In this document: in pieces, positions 10,786 to 21,960 of the stretch
How positions within the stretch are numbered: the first letter of the stretch is position 1
How the letters are laid out: each line of letters begins with the position of its first letter
Assembly: GCF_029784135.1 (NCBI RefSeq)
Contig: NC_073746.1
Span: 147,502,556 to 147,566,555, forward strand
Direction of reading: 5' to 3'
Length of the DNA stretch: 64,000 nt
DNA from: Toxorhynchites rutilus septentrionalis
Taxonomy: Eukaryota > Arthropoda > Insecta > Diptera > Culicidae
Notes under the pieces: model-generated
The model's database searches: none
What the model was told of the DNA's origin: nothing
What the model saw: only the letters and a program-made list of their open reading frames with translations
Position numbers and translations under genes: made by a program

Positions 10786-11542
10786 GATCTTCCTTGACTC
10801 CCTCGATAAATTATATACTTTGGTCATGGAAGAAATTACATTAGAAAACATTCTAGTTAGTCTAGTTTGTTAGCATTTTAGAAGTAGACACTCGTATTGT
10901 TGTATTGTATATTGTATGGAATTGTATAAAATCAATCTTGTACAGTTATTTTCGGGTGATTTTTGAAATGCTATTACTTCGTAGAATGTGAAGTCGAAAT
11001 TTGAAGTGATTGCTCAATCTTATAACTTCGAGGGAAATTAACGCGTGAAGATGGGATGTATATCATGCTGAAGCTTAAACCTTCAATCTACTGAATCCTT
11101 TACCTTTCAATAGATTGTGGTTAAGGCACAATTTGCTATTATCAGTTCCTCTCATTTACTCAAAGCACTGAACGATCGGTTGAAAATGTCTAAACTAATC
11201 AATATGAAACGTTTAAATAGGTTTAGGAAAATACACTAGACTAGATTTTTTTCTGCTAAAAATGCAAAAATTCAGAAGAGTGTCTAAAATACCACAAAAA
11301 CCTGTTTCTGGCATTTATTTTTAATTCGATGCAAGAAAAGTTTAATGAATTTTTTTTATCAAAGTTGCAACTTAACCTTGGACAGAATTTACTGGAATTT
11401 TAGAAGCTACCTTTTGATCATTATTTTTAGAATTATTCATCATCAAAGACGAAGGGATTATTTTTCATCCAAACAAGTATACCTAAGTATTGAAAGGTCC
11501 TACAGGAACGTTCTAGGGATCAAATGCATTCTATGTGATAAG
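10786..11542. other. gene-free stretch
   Basis: There is no supported gene or repeat. The sequence is AT-rich, and the few short ORFs have no recognisable motif. Confidence 0.4.
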
Positions 11543-12182
11543 CAGGGTTGCCAACTTAAATTTTCACAAATCAGGATAAATGAAAATAAAAATCAGGAAA
11601 AATCAGGATAATTAATAATGGATTGTCCGGAAAGTCCGTGATCAATTTTAGGAAAACAATAGCAACATTTTTGTTTTTAATATTTTAATATTCACAGTTT
11701 TATTATGATTGTGGAATCATTCGTCAGTTTTCACGCAGGATATAAATTTCATCATCATGTTTGCTTTGTCGTCGAAAACAAGGTTTTTCAAGGTTTTTTA
11801 TGTCGTTTATAGAGTCGAAGTTTTTTCCTTGAAAGACAAAGGACAAAGTATGACAAGCTGGCATCCTTGAAGTGAGAGAAAAAAGTTTGCAACACTATCT
11901 TGAACGTTCATTTATTGAATTAGCGTTGAACTAAGAATTATGAATAAAATTTTACTTTTCCGCATCGAATATGTGTTCTACGTAATAGAGGAACTGGTTT
12001 TTTGACGAAGAACTACGTCTTTCATTAAGGGTGCCAAATCAGAAAACAGGTGACGTTCTTATGAAATAAAGTTGACGTTAATAACTATTTTTGCCATGAA
12101 CTGATTCTGGGGATTTACATACCAAACGAATCGGAAATTCCCTAAGATTTGTATAGCATATCAATATTACAACCCCATATGG

Positions 12183-13540
12183 TTGTGTCCCATTCACCCG
12201 AATTCCATTCACCCGAAACACGTTTACCCGAAGCACATTCACCCGAATGTAACAAATACCCGAATGCAACATATACCCGAATGGACATTTACCCGAATGA
12301 ACATTTACCCGAATGCAACGTTTACCCGAATGCGACATTTACCCGAATGGGATGTATACCCGAATGAAGAAGGAAAAATTCCGACAAATCAGTTTATGAG
12401 TTTTGTCGAATCTGCTGTTAGGAAGTTACGAAGTAAACAGAGAAATTGTAATGAGGAAATTCGAAAAAGATGTTGAAGACTTCGCTGTGTCATTTTTAGA
12501 AATTAGTGTAGGCACAATTGACATGCTGTCTTCTTTCCTTTCCGTATTGCTCTTTAAGACCAAGAGATCATTCAGAAATGAGCATGGGTTATGAAATATT
12601 CCGAAAATTAAACAGGTAACTTTAACATAAATTTTTTTAATGAAAATGTGAAAAGAATAGATAAGAAAAAAGGTACTTACGTATTTGCCGCCGCAGCGCA
12701 ATTTTTATCATGAGTTTATTATTTTGTGATGAAATTTATTTTGAGATCAATGTAATGGAAGCCGCCGAGGTGACGCAATCAAACCTCTCGCAAGCAAACC
12801 TATGTTCCACCGATTGCCCGGTTTGTTTGAAACATAGGAGACGATCCTCTAGTCAGGTCCGACCGAGCGTTAGCGAGCGTCGGACTGCATACGTTTACCT
12901 GGTGCATTACGTTTTCCCGGTTAATTATGCATGTCATGCATTTTGATTGTCTGGTTGCAAACGTGATGCACCAGATAAACGTATGGCGTCCGACGCTCGT
13001 AAACGGGCTGCGTCATCCATAAGAATGGATGGACTTAATAATACGTTATAAAACTGCATTCTTTCACTTTTCATTATTTTGAAAAGGATTTTATTCAATG
13101 CTAGTAGTTCGAATTGTACCTCCCACGAAAAATACTTTTTGAATGAAAATGAAGGTATGAGACGAATATGATCTTTATATAACACTGATCAGAATTAAAT
13201 ATACAAATACAAATATATATATAGTAAAATTTGTGTATTATTTGAATATATCCTTCTTTTGGGTAAGTGTCGCTTTCGGGTAGATGTTGCATTCGGGTAA
13301 TTGTTACATTAGGGAAACTGTCGCATTCGGATAAATGTTAAATTCGGATAAATGTCACATTCGGGTAATTGTTGCATTCGGGTAAATGTCGCATTCGGGT
13401 AAGTGTCAATTTGGGTAGATGTCACATTCGGGTAGCTGTCGCTTTCGGGTATTTGTTACATTCGGGTGAGTGGAATTCGGGCGAATGTCTTTCGGGTAAC
13501 TGTCATTCGGGTGAGTGGGTTTCGGGTGAATGTGACACAA
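12183..13540. mobile_element. foldback-type transposon with inverted tandem-array arms
   Basis: The left arm (12183-12366) is a tandem array with a CCCGAAT core recurring every 14-18 bp, in forms such as CATTTACCCGAATG. The right arm (about 13258-13540) is the same array inverted (CATTCGGGTAAATG forms). The outer ends match as TTGTGTCCCATTCACCCGAA against the complement of TTCGGGTGAATGTGACACAA. This is the architecture of Drosophila FB elements: long inverted repeats built from short direct repeats around a central loop. The related copy at 26177-26731 lacks it at the equivalent point, just before a shared GTTTAAATTGATGAAAA, so that copy acts as an empty site. No transposase was found in the core (12367-13257). 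Confidence 0.78.
12873..13000. repeat. 41-bp imperfect inverted repeat in the foldback core
   Basis: The arm 12873-12913 (GCGAGCGTCGGACTGCATAC then GTTTACCTGGTGCATTACGTT) pairs with 12960-13000 with only a few mismatches, leaving a 46-nt loop that itself contains TGCATGTCATGCA. It is GC-richer than its surroundings and does not resemble the arm repeats, so it may be a separate small insertion. Confidence 0.65.
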
Positions 13541-13767
13541 GCAGTCTATATATAGTTTAAATTGATGAAAATTGGAAGCATTCCCATTTCCTGATACATT
13601 TGTTCTGTTCATTTGTGTGCTTTCCCGAACAAAGCTGTCAATAAAGAGCAACTTATCGACGAACAACGAAGGGGAAATCATGAGATATAAAGTCTCAGTG
13701 AACAAAGGGAAAAGAAGAAGAACGAAGGGGAATATTTGCCTAGAGTATAAACAGTGGATCTTGCTGA

Positions 13768-13975
13768 GGCAAAATGCATTCTTCGTGAGGACAGCGACAG
13801 GACAACACTTGCTGGGCGAGCTGGACCGCGAGAGATCGAGCGGTTTTCTCAAGGCAATGGGGGTGGAGGAGTAATATGAGGAAAGAGTAGAATTTTCCAA
13901 GAGCCTTTTTGAAGACTAGAGGCGAATGAACTGAAGAAGTTTAAAGTCTCTTAAATTCAACAAGGAAAGGAAGGA
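13768..13975. other. insert of unknown origin inside MITE copy 1
   Basis: Comparison with the copy at 26177-26731 shows about 200 extra bases between ...GAGGCAAA and CAAACTTT. The insert is GC-richer and has an open frame to a stop at 13874 with no recognised match. It includes AGAGGCGAATGAACTGAAGA near 13919, which recurs near 32420 as AGAGGCGAATGAACTGAAAA, in both cases followed by a GTTTAAAG-CTCTT continuation. It may be a small retro-inserted or mobile piece. Confidence 0.4.
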
Positions 13976-15053
13976 AAGTCAAACTTTTTCAGTATCGTTC
14001 TAGATACGAAACAATGAATTACGCTTGTTCTTCCTTCCTTTGCGTCTTCATAAGTCTTCGTTTCGGACTGAGCTGTGGACGCGACCAAATACTCACTCGC
14101 TGATTTCTCTGGCATTGCAATCATTGCATCAAATTGACGCCATTGCATTAATGTTTTGAGCTACACAATTGCGTGGGAAATCATCAAGCTAGGCTATCGT
14201 TAGCTCACCAAGAAAATAAATGTTCTAGAATTTTGTCAGTGATTTAGTTTCGCATGACGGTAGGAAAACTCTCTCCACGAAGGATGACAGGTAAGCTAAT
14301 CTAGACTGGCAATATTAACAGAAAGGGCTTCTGTTGAGAAGAGCGCAAAACAGAGATAAGTGTGTGTATATTTAGTTGCTTCAAGCCATCGATATATGGA
14401 TATATGTGTGCGTACGTGCGTGCTTCATAACCCGTACGTAAAAATAGTGCATCTTCGCTACGCTGAAACCCCATTTGTAATGATAAATATAAACAAGGAG
14501 GGTAGATAGTGGGAGGGAATTATTTACGATAGGGTATTAGTAATGAAGCTCTGCTGAGGAAAATATTCAGCCTTTTTCCAAGCAGTTTTCATTGTTTGTT
14601 TTCTGTCATCAATGCCTTGAACTGACGCTATGGTGAAGCAGGTGTTTAGGTTGTGCACCAAAAAATTATTTGGGGAATACCAAGTTATTCAATAAGTTAT
14701 AATGAGTCATTAATTTATTTGGGTTCGCGTGCAGATAGAGTTTATTTCGCTTATTTAAACACCAAAAAAATAAATGTTGTTCTGGAATTTTGTATGTGAT
14801 TTGGTTTCGGTTGCCAGTAGCAAAACTTTCTCCACTAAGAATGACAGCTGCGCTTATCTCGAGTAGGTATTGTTCTGTGAGCACAAGAATGAATCATGAA
14901 ACAATTATCGTCAAATGATTCTACAATAAAAAAAAAATTTCAGGGCGACCTGGTAAATTGGTTATTTTAAAATTTTCGTAGCATTATAAAATAATCTCCG
15001 TAGTTATAAACAAGCGACATGAATCAAACTACAGCGTAGTTCTACGTCAACAA

Positions 15054-15080
15054 TGCGGTCGTGTCTTGAACACAACCTCC
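15054..15080. repeat. GCGGTCGTGTC-GACACAAC palindromic tag, copy 1
   Basis: TGCGGTCGTGTCTTGAACAC lies directly outside the right end of MITE copy 1 and recurs as TGCGGTCGTGTCTCGGACAC directly outside the right end of the 18951-21376 element. The copies at 24800-25421 and 26177-26731 lack it, so it may be an optional extension of the terminus in this superfamily. Confidence 0.5.
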
Positions 15081-15640
15081 TATAATTTTTTAATTGTGAA
15101 AAATATTGAACAAAAAACTGTATTTGATGATGATTTTATATTATAACGGCAAACTTTTGTGGTAATATCAAGAAATGTGTAGACAAATGGTAAAATAAAT
15201 ATCAGGACAACATTTAAAAAAAACAATGTATAATTATTTCAATTCTAAATATAACGATTTGCAACTACTTCTGATCTGATAATGTATCTTTCTTTCACGC
15301 CAACTTCAAGATTTAATAAATGTTGACATTGTTCCCTCCGGCAACACGAATCTCTTCGGAATAGATACATAAAAATCCAACAAAGATTGAGCATTATAGA
15401 AGTGCAGACCGAATGGCTTATTTCCTGTAAGCTGTTAAGACAGTTCTCAATTCCAACATTTCCTGTTTATTTATTACGGATAATTTTAAATTCTAATGAA
15501 GTAAAAACTACAAAAACCAGGAAAAATCAGGATCATTGCAGTAAAATCAGGGAAAATCGAGTGTTTGTCAGGATATCAGGGAGTGTACCAAAAAATCTGG
15601 GAAATCCTGAAAAATCAGGAAGGTTCGCATCTCTGGTGAT

Positions 15641-16437
15641 AATGTTAATTGGATTGGCTATTGACTTAGTTAACAAAAAAATGTGTCAGTCCAGAAAAAG
15701 TTTCAAAAAAACAGAATGAAATCGATTTTTATTTCTTTCCAATATTTTTGTCCACAACCTCTACACACATCAATATAAAAATGTGTTCGTGAAATATTAC
15801 CAAAATTGAAGGTTGAAGCTTTAAAATGATGTACATCTCCATGCGTTGATTCTTCGAAGTTATAGTATTTTAAAGTTAAAGGAATCACTTCAAATTTCGA
15901 CTTCATATTCTATTCCTTCATTTTTTCAAAGTGTATTTTCGGTAACTTATTTTCATATTTTTTTTTTATTTATTATCAATATGAGTGTAGTTCTCAAGCT
16001 TCATACTGTCCAATAATATTTTGTGTTAAAAAAAACTGGTCTTCTTTTGGAACGATCCACGAAGAAATATTATTTTGTCTTCGTAATATCGAAAATGATA
16101 GGCGGTAAGACCGTGAAGTCATAGTCAGAGGCACCTTTTTCTGGAGTATTCATCGTTTTAATGCTTTGGTTTGTCACTACAAGTTTCGATTTCGTCTCCT
16201 AACCGTGCAAAAAAAAAGCATTGTCTCAAAGCGCTTAAAGTATGTGGCATTCACTGCGGTTCACGTTCTTGTATAATAAAGCACAACTAAATTTCTTTTA
16301 TCACATCTTAAAAGACAGAAATTTTCCTCACCCACTTAAAACTGGTATCTAATGAGTTTGTTTTTTCAGTAATTGTTTCATTTAATTTCTATGTTTCTCT
16401 TTCATAAGACAATCTGATTAGGACTCTCAAACGATAT
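15641..16437. other. gene-free stretch
   Basis: AT-rich sequence with T-runs near 15958-15970. No gene or element is recognised. Confidence 0.4.
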
Positions 16438-16900
16438 CTAGAGTTCAACGTATTTCAGCAATTCAAGTTGAATCTCAGGCGAACCGTAAGCAAATGCGAT
16501 TTGGAACTTTCCCCTGGTAACGGAGCAATCATAGTTTAAAATAATCCGGGCATCCGTTGAAACTGTTGCCTGTCGAAAAGCTGTCCTTATTTGAAATAAT
16601 GGAGTTTCATGCATGAGTGAACGAATTGATAGTTTTGCAGCTCTCAAATCAGATACATGAGGGGGAAGAACACAAAAACCATTCCAATTTATGATTGAAG
16701 CAAGCAAACTGCTTGAATATTTACGTGCCACGAAAATGGTGCAGCCTCATGAAAAAGGTTGGCCCTTTGACATGCCTCGAGAAGAATGAAGCGAACTTCT
16801 TCGACTTGATTGTGCTTTGATGTTTTCCCGTGGTCCAGAGCAGGAACAAAACTTTGTCTTATGCTCGGGTGTCGTCCCACAGTTCGCTAAGAGAGAAAAA
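16438..16900 (-). other. unrecognised ORF pair, one frameshift apart
   Basis: On the minus strand an open segment from 16880 (MGRHPSIRQSFVPALDHG...) and one from 16731 to 16438 (ending QLELLKYVEL and a stop) could be joined by a single frame change near 16735. Upstream, TTTTCTCTCTTAG near 16885-16895 resembles a splice acceptor. I recognise no domain, signal peptide or transposon motif. It could be a degraded exon of a host gene or chance. It sits between transposons and is not obviously repeated in the window. Confidence 0.2.
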
Positions 16901-17037
16901 GGTAAACACTGAAGGTTAAACAGACAGTTGCACTCCAGGAACGTGACTCCAAGCATGTGTAAACAAGATCAGACACACAATCCATTCTGTCCAAAAAGCA
17001 AAAGTTTTTCGTTCGTCCAATAGAATCCGATTCGAAC

Positions 17038-17397
17038 GTGACGTTCGTTGGAACGATTGGAAAGATTGAATTCGGGCTCCATCAAGCGGAAAAGTTTGTT
17101 GATATCTTGTTCACACTTATCAAGGAAACTCTACAACAGCCTGTATTTATCTGTATTTTTCATTCTCTTGCATCTGAACGTTCACATTTGTACTTCTTCC
17201 GAAAGCAACTAAATGACGACGAAAATAGTCCACTCAAAGCTGATAACATCACAATTTCATTTCTTTCAAGTACTACCATAACGGTTCATGTTCCATCCAT
17301 TTCGCTGCGAATGACGTATAATTCAGTTATTATTCGAATACAGCAATTCGATCGCCGCGAATTGATATTGATGGGATTAATTTCACGGAAGCTATAA
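17038..17397 (+). other. unrecognised 119-codon ORF
   Basis: This ORF has no recognised motif; the product would be hydrophobic in places (DILFTLIKETLQQPVFICIF) but lacks a clear membrane protein layout. Codons are open upstream of the ATG to about 17006. It faces away from the minus-strand ORF at 16.4-16.9 kb with 140 bp between. It is listed because it is among the longer frames not explained by a transposon, and it may still be chance. Confidence 0.2.
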
Positions 17398-18392
17398 CAA
17401 TAAATTTGCGCTTTGCTTCACGCTGAGACTTTATTAACTCATTGCCCTTAGTTAAGCCCAAAATGAAAATCGTTAGCAAAGGACGATAATTAATGAAACG
17501 GAATGATTTTGCCGGAGCTGCAGGTGCTGAAGATTCAATTGCGATACTGTACTACAAATCGACCTGAGTTTGTTCTTCGTGTTTGTGAGGTCTGAATCGC
17601 GATTCACTAACGATCACTAGATATTTTTCACTAGATATTAAATTTGGGGTCGACGTCGCTCGCTTATTGATTATTGCTGCTCTCGGAAATTTCATGCGCT
17701 GTCTATATCCGATGATTTTCCGATTTATATCCTGCCATGCACTGTCATTCATCACTTTGTGATTTTTGGGAGTCTTCTTGACTTGATAATTTATTTTACT
17801 TTTACTTGAGTAATATCATCTTCTTCGAAATCCCCTTTAACTATCCGATCGAGTACCGAATATTATAAATAAGACTCGAATTCAATAAAATTATCAATAG
17901 TTTAAATCACACTAAGATAGCTTCTTGTTCTTCTCTCAAATGGTACTAACGTACCTAGATGGATTTCGTCGTCTGTACGCAGTATTATCAGCGTGATTTT
18001 TTTATTTCTCAGTTGAGAACTTTGTGCCATATAACACGCTTTGAATATAGTATAAGGCTCTGACGGTCCTGAAAAAGGCTAATGAATGCAATAGTAGAAG
18101 ATAGTTGAATCATGATTGCCTCACTAGAATAAGCCGGCCATATGTCGTATTTTTTTCGTGCTGCACTGCATCGAATATACCTCACCAAAGTTCCTCGTCT
18201 TTACGGAGATCAAAACCAACATCTACCGTGAACTTTTTCGCCGCTGATACACACTGCAGCCACATTCTATTATATATTCGATACATTACCATCATCTGCT
18301 TGTGATAACGCTTAGCACGTTATGTTCCGAATCGATCTTCCTACGCCCGCACAACATCCGTGTCGGTCCCCACTCCCACAGATATGTATTGT
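17398..18392. other. gene-free stretch with one weak repeat
   Basis: No gene is supported. The segment 18310-18390 (with TGTCGGTCCCCACTCCCACA) resembles 58880-58965 (TGTCGTTCCCCGCTCCCAAA), so a dispersed repeat probably ends here, next to the mariner left terminus. Confidence 0.4.
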
Positions 18393-18950
18393 ATTAGGTG
18401 TACCGATAAGTTTCTTCGGTTTTACAACAGATGGCGTAACTTGATTATTATTCCAGTGAATCAAATTTCCTGACATTCGCTGGAAAGCTACTGTCTTTTT
18501 GCGCGTCTTTTTCAGTATATGTCAAAAAGTTGAAGCGTAAACAACATAGTTTTTTGCCACTTCGAATATGTCGAATTTCGTACCAACGAGAGTGTTTTTG
18601 CGGGGAGTGTTACTTCATTACGTCAGTATGAAGAAAAAAGCTGCGGAAAATTATCGCATTTTGGTGGACGTTTATGGTGACCTTGAACGAACGTGTCATA
18701 CGTAGTTTGCACGGCTTAAGAGTGGTAATTTTGACTTGAAGGACGACGACCGTTCCGGACCGCCAAACAAGTTTGAAGATGAAGAATTGGAGTCTTTACT
18801 CGATCAAGATCCGTCACAAACGCAACAAGATACAATTGAAGTAGCTCAGCAAACCATATCCGATCGTTTAAAAACAATGGGAATGACCCGAAAGATTTGA
18901 CATTGGGTGCTGTATGAATTGAAACCACGAGACGGCGAAAGCCGAAAGGG
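18393..18950 (+). pseudogene. mariner transposon, 5' half
   Basis: The likely left terminus is TTAGGTGTACCGATAAGTTT at 18393. The transposase start is placed at ATG 18568 (MSNFVPTRVFLRGVLLHYV). Readable sequence continues through KSGNFDLKDDDRSGPPNKFE and a helix-turn-helix TISDRLKTMGM. Stops near 18702 and 18898 disable it. The frame breaks off at about 18950, where an unrelated element beginning TTTCGACGTAGGATTACGTC intervenes. The C-terminal half resumes at 21421. The N-terminal text is typical of insect mariners. Confidence 0.82.
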
Positions 18951-19249
18951 TTTCGACGTAGGATTACGTCTTTCGGGAACATATTGGGGTACAAATTGAA
19001 AATCTAAAATCGAGCACATCGTGAAAATTGTCCAATTTTAAACGCTTATCGCTCAGTCATTTCATGATGGATTGATGAAATTTTTGCATCAATCAATTTC
19101 GGCACTCCATAACAATTTTTTATATTAGTGAAAATAATATATGTCATGAAACTAACTATCGTACAATTGAAAAATCTCAACTCCTTTCCTAACGGAAATA
19201 CCCACTTCTGATTGGTCTAAATTGACGACACATGCGGCGGGTCCCGAAC

Positions 19250-19500
19250 AGAGACATCAAAACCAAGCTGCCAGAGGGAAATCGGCATTGCAAATACATG
19301 AAAGTAGGGGGAGATTTTGTTCCTACCGAAATGTATTCCCTAACAGACACATCAAAACCAAGATGCTTGGGGGAAATCAGCATTACAAATACATGAAAGT
19401 AGGGGGAGTTTTTATTCCTTCCGAAAAGTATTCCCTACCAAAGTGCCCAGGGGAAACCGGCATTGCAAATATACGCAGGTCGGAGGCATTTTCTATCGCG
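19250..19500. repeat. ~95-bp tandem repeat, about 2.6 units
   Basis: Units begin near 19250 (AGAGACATCAAAACCAAG), 19344 (AGACACATCAAAACCAAG) and 19439. Each has a GGGGAAATCRGCATT step and an ATACATGAAAGTAGGGGGAG step. The array causes a long ORF at 19222-19536 whose protein simply repeats with the DNA, so it is not a gene. Confidence 0.75.
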
Positions 19501-20025
19501 AGTAAGGTGAGTGATACGATTAATTCTAGCAAATAAAATTTAAATTTGGAACTTCAATGCTTTTTGTTTCGTAAAATTTCATGACCGATATTGTGTGAAA
19601 AAATCGGCACAAGTGTAAGTGTAAAATTGTATATGCTAGTAGTTGTATTGAAAATGACTTGATATATGAAACGATTTATTTCAATTTTCATAAATAAAAA
19701 CCAAGGTGTGTTCCCGCTCGAGAACGGGTCGTTTGGTTTAAGCTGTCTGTTTTGTTGTGTTTATTTTCACCCAAGGTGAGTTTATACGGCGAGAGAAATT
19801 GGAAAAGTGAAGAAATATTAGAAAAAATGATTTCCCATATGCTCTGCATATAGTATTAGGTGTTGTTAGTCCAATTAAAATTCGCATTGGGTTGAATAAA
19901 CACTCAGAAAGTAAAAAGAAAATTACCTTTCCCATTTCAAATATGTTTTCTCTATATTGAAAGTAATAGGTTTTTACTGATGAGAAAAATTGATAATTGT
20001 GTTCGGTATTGGTAATTATCTTAGG

Positions 20026-20098
20026 GGCTGTCCACATACCACGTGGACAACTTTAGGGGAGGGTAGGGGGTACGAAAATGTCCACGTGGACACGTAAA
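20026..20098. repeat. GTCCAC/CCACGTGG inverted motif cluster
   Basis: GGGGCTGTCCACATACCACG at 20023-20042 and ATGTCCACGTGGACACG at about 20078-20094 carry CCACGTGG palindromes around a G-rich AGGGGAGGGTAGGGGG. The GGGGCTGTCCA start is typical of the ends of common insect DNA transposons, but no opposite end was found. Confidence 0.4.
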
Positions 20099-21420
20099 AT
20101 AATTCTTTTTTTAAAATACATTCAATTTTGTTTTTAAAAATAAACTTTGAAGAATCTTTAAACTTTCCGCCCATTATGAGTACTCCATATTTATCCATAG
20201 AATGGTAGATATATCGAAAATTTGTCCATATCATCGAACTTCTGAAATATGTATGCTGCAAGAAACCCACATAACAAGAATGGTGAGCGATCAAGCTTCT
20301 ATTGGTAGTAGATGATCATTGTTTTCATTTTCTGAACTACGTCATATTTGAGCATAAACTCATCTCTGTGTTATAGGTCCAGGTCTACGTGAGAGTAAAT
20401 TTGACATGGCGAACTGCTGATACATTTCTATCTGCAGAGTACATGTAGGATATTGATAACATGATGAAATGACCGGAATATTTAGAGGATTTTTCAAATA
20501 ATTTGAGAAGGACTTAGCGAAACGAGTGCTATACAAATTTTTATAATACCTACTCAAAAACAGAGTTCATGCCCAGAATTCTGTACTGAAAGAAGCAGAT
20601 TCAGTCCCCCTTTTCTGATGGGCAGTACTCTCGTTCCCAAATGTTTCCCGAATTTAGCGTTCATTTTGCGACGTTATCTTCGATACAGCTGCGTTAGGTG
20701 TGCTCAGCATCGGAGAGCAGTTTTTTAAGGATCACTTTGGCCTACGAAAGATTAGGACGTTACATGTGAGATTTCTGTTAATTAGCAAATGCGATTTTGA
20801 AGGATAAGTATTTTTGGGCAGTTTTCATTCTGGAATTATTACATAAATGATAGAACAATTTCCATACGCATTAGAACGAATGGGATGAAAAAGAACGAAT
20901 TTTTGTTTTAGCAATTTTAACCCACCATTTCATACAATTGCCATAACCGTGCGTTTCCTGAAACCAACGATTCCACATATTTTCAATCTCTCAGATATAT
21001 TGGTAGTAAGTGGTGTAATAAATACTACATAAATGAAAGAATAAAAAAAATAAAAGACAACCGTTACTACTAATAAAGCTCATTAGAATTATTTTTCTCA
21101 ATTTAAGATTATTTTCAGAGTAAAACGATTTCAATGTTGCAGGCCCCGAAAGTAAAGCAGTTTGCGTTCCATTAAAAGAAAGAGAATTGTCTAGAGTCAT
21201 TTTGTCTCATGAGCACTCCGGAAATCATCTGAATATTCAATGCAGATTGATCGCCGGGGATGTGTTAGTAAAACATATTTTAAAAGCGCTCTTAGCCAAT
21301 ATATGGAATGGGGCGCGTCCTCTGAAAATTTACCAAACGATGTCGGGAAAGGTTTAGCCTAACGGAATCCTACGTCAACTATGCGGTCGTGTCTCGGACA
21401 CAACCCTTCTGTGACTTTTT

Positions 21421-21960
21421 TTTAGCATCGAATCGTTCCTGGCGATGAAAAGTGGGTCCATTACGACAATCCTAACGTCAGGCAACGTATGGATACCCCG
21501 GTCATGCATCAACATCGACGGCCGCGCGGAATATTCACGGCCAGAAGATTATGTTGTCTATTTGGTGGGACCAGCTGGGTGTGGTGTACTATGAGCTGCT
21601 TAAACCGAATGAAACCATTACGGGGGACCTCTACCGACGACAATTGATGCGTTTGAGCCGCGCACTGAAAGAAAAACGGCCACAATACGACCAAAGACAC
21701 GATAAAGTTATTTTGCAGCACGACAATGCTCGGCCGCATGTCGTGAAACCGGTCAAAACATACTTGGAAACGCTGAAATGGGAACTCCTATCCCACCCGC
21801 CATATTCTCCAGACATTTCTCAGACCGATTACTACCTTTTTCGATCGATGCAACATGGCCGGGTTGACCAGCACTTCTTCAATTTTGATGAAGTCAAACA
21901 TTGGATTGGTTTGCGTGTGATTCAATTATACACGATCACTTTCCACCTGACATTATAAAA
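21421..21960 (+). pseudogene. mariner transposon, 3' half
   Basis: This continues the transposase begun at 18568. HRIVPGDEKWVHYDNP contains the first catalytic Asp. After a frame change, 21551-21958 gives LQHDNARPHVV and PYSPDISQTDYYLF, with 34 residues between the second and third Asp (DD34D). The frame ends TITFHLTL. I could not find the expected right terminus matching TTAGGTGTACC, so the 3' end is missing or strongly diverged. A reading frame joined across the 2.4-kb insert would still carry stops in the 5' half. Confidence 0.85.

Larger units (their letters stand above)
12002..15050. repeat. GACGTAG-palindrome MITE family, copy 1 (long, interrupted)
   Basis: The left end TTGACGAAGAACTACGTC and the right end, reading as the complement of TTGACGTAGAACTACG, are shared with copies at 24800-25421 and 26177-26731. 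The three copies match in internal segments: AGGGTGCCAAATCAGAAAAC near the left end, TATCGTTCTAGATA in the middle, and a GGTTGTGCACCAAAAAATTAT block nearer the right end. The shorter copies are therefore different deletion derivatives. This copy is long because it contains the foldback element (12183-13540) and another insert (about 13768-13975). No transposase is encoded. Confidence 0.66.
11543..15640. repeat. possible outer MITE split by later insertions
   Basis: CAGGGTTGCCAACTT at 11543, followed by repeated AATCAGGA words, is mirrored near 15590-15640 by repeated AATCAGG words and an end whose reverse complement reads CAGAGATGCGAACCTT. The two ends match at about two thirds of positions. 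If they belong together, one element was split by the 12002-15050 repeat, which in turn contains the foldback element. Two unrelated fragments would give the same picture. Confidence 0.35.
18951..21376. repeat. GACGTAGGATT-ended non-autonomous element inserted in a mariner
   Basis: The left end TTTCGACGTAGGATTACGTC and the right end ACGGAATCCTACGTCAAC (ending near 21376) are inverted relatives of the GACGTAG family at 12, 24.8 and 26.2 kb, with GGATT in place of GAACT. The 2.4-kb body contains a ~95-bp tandem array (19250-19500) and a CCACGTGG palindrome region near 20030-20095, but no transposase. It separates two halves of one mariner transposase, so it is younger than that mariner or moved with it. 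Confidence 0.65.

Noticed and set aside
12149..12476. ORFs encoding repeated PNATFTRM-like peptides over the CCCGAATG array
   Set aside because: The peptides repeat only because the foldback arm is a short tandem array. Several frames are open at once, and there is no start context or homologue.
12180..13545. CRISPR-like regular repeats
   Set aside because: The units are 14-18 bp without unique spacers of constant length, they occur in two opposite blocks, and the DNA is plainly eukaryotic.
16438..17397. Endogenous viral element
   Set aside because: Mosquito genomes carry many, so I compared the two ORFs with polymerase, nucleoprotein and helicase motifs that I know and saw none.
19222..19536. 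104-codon ORF across the 95-bp tandem repeat
   Set aside because: The unit is close to 95 bp and the frame happens to stay open. The peptide simply reflects the repeat.
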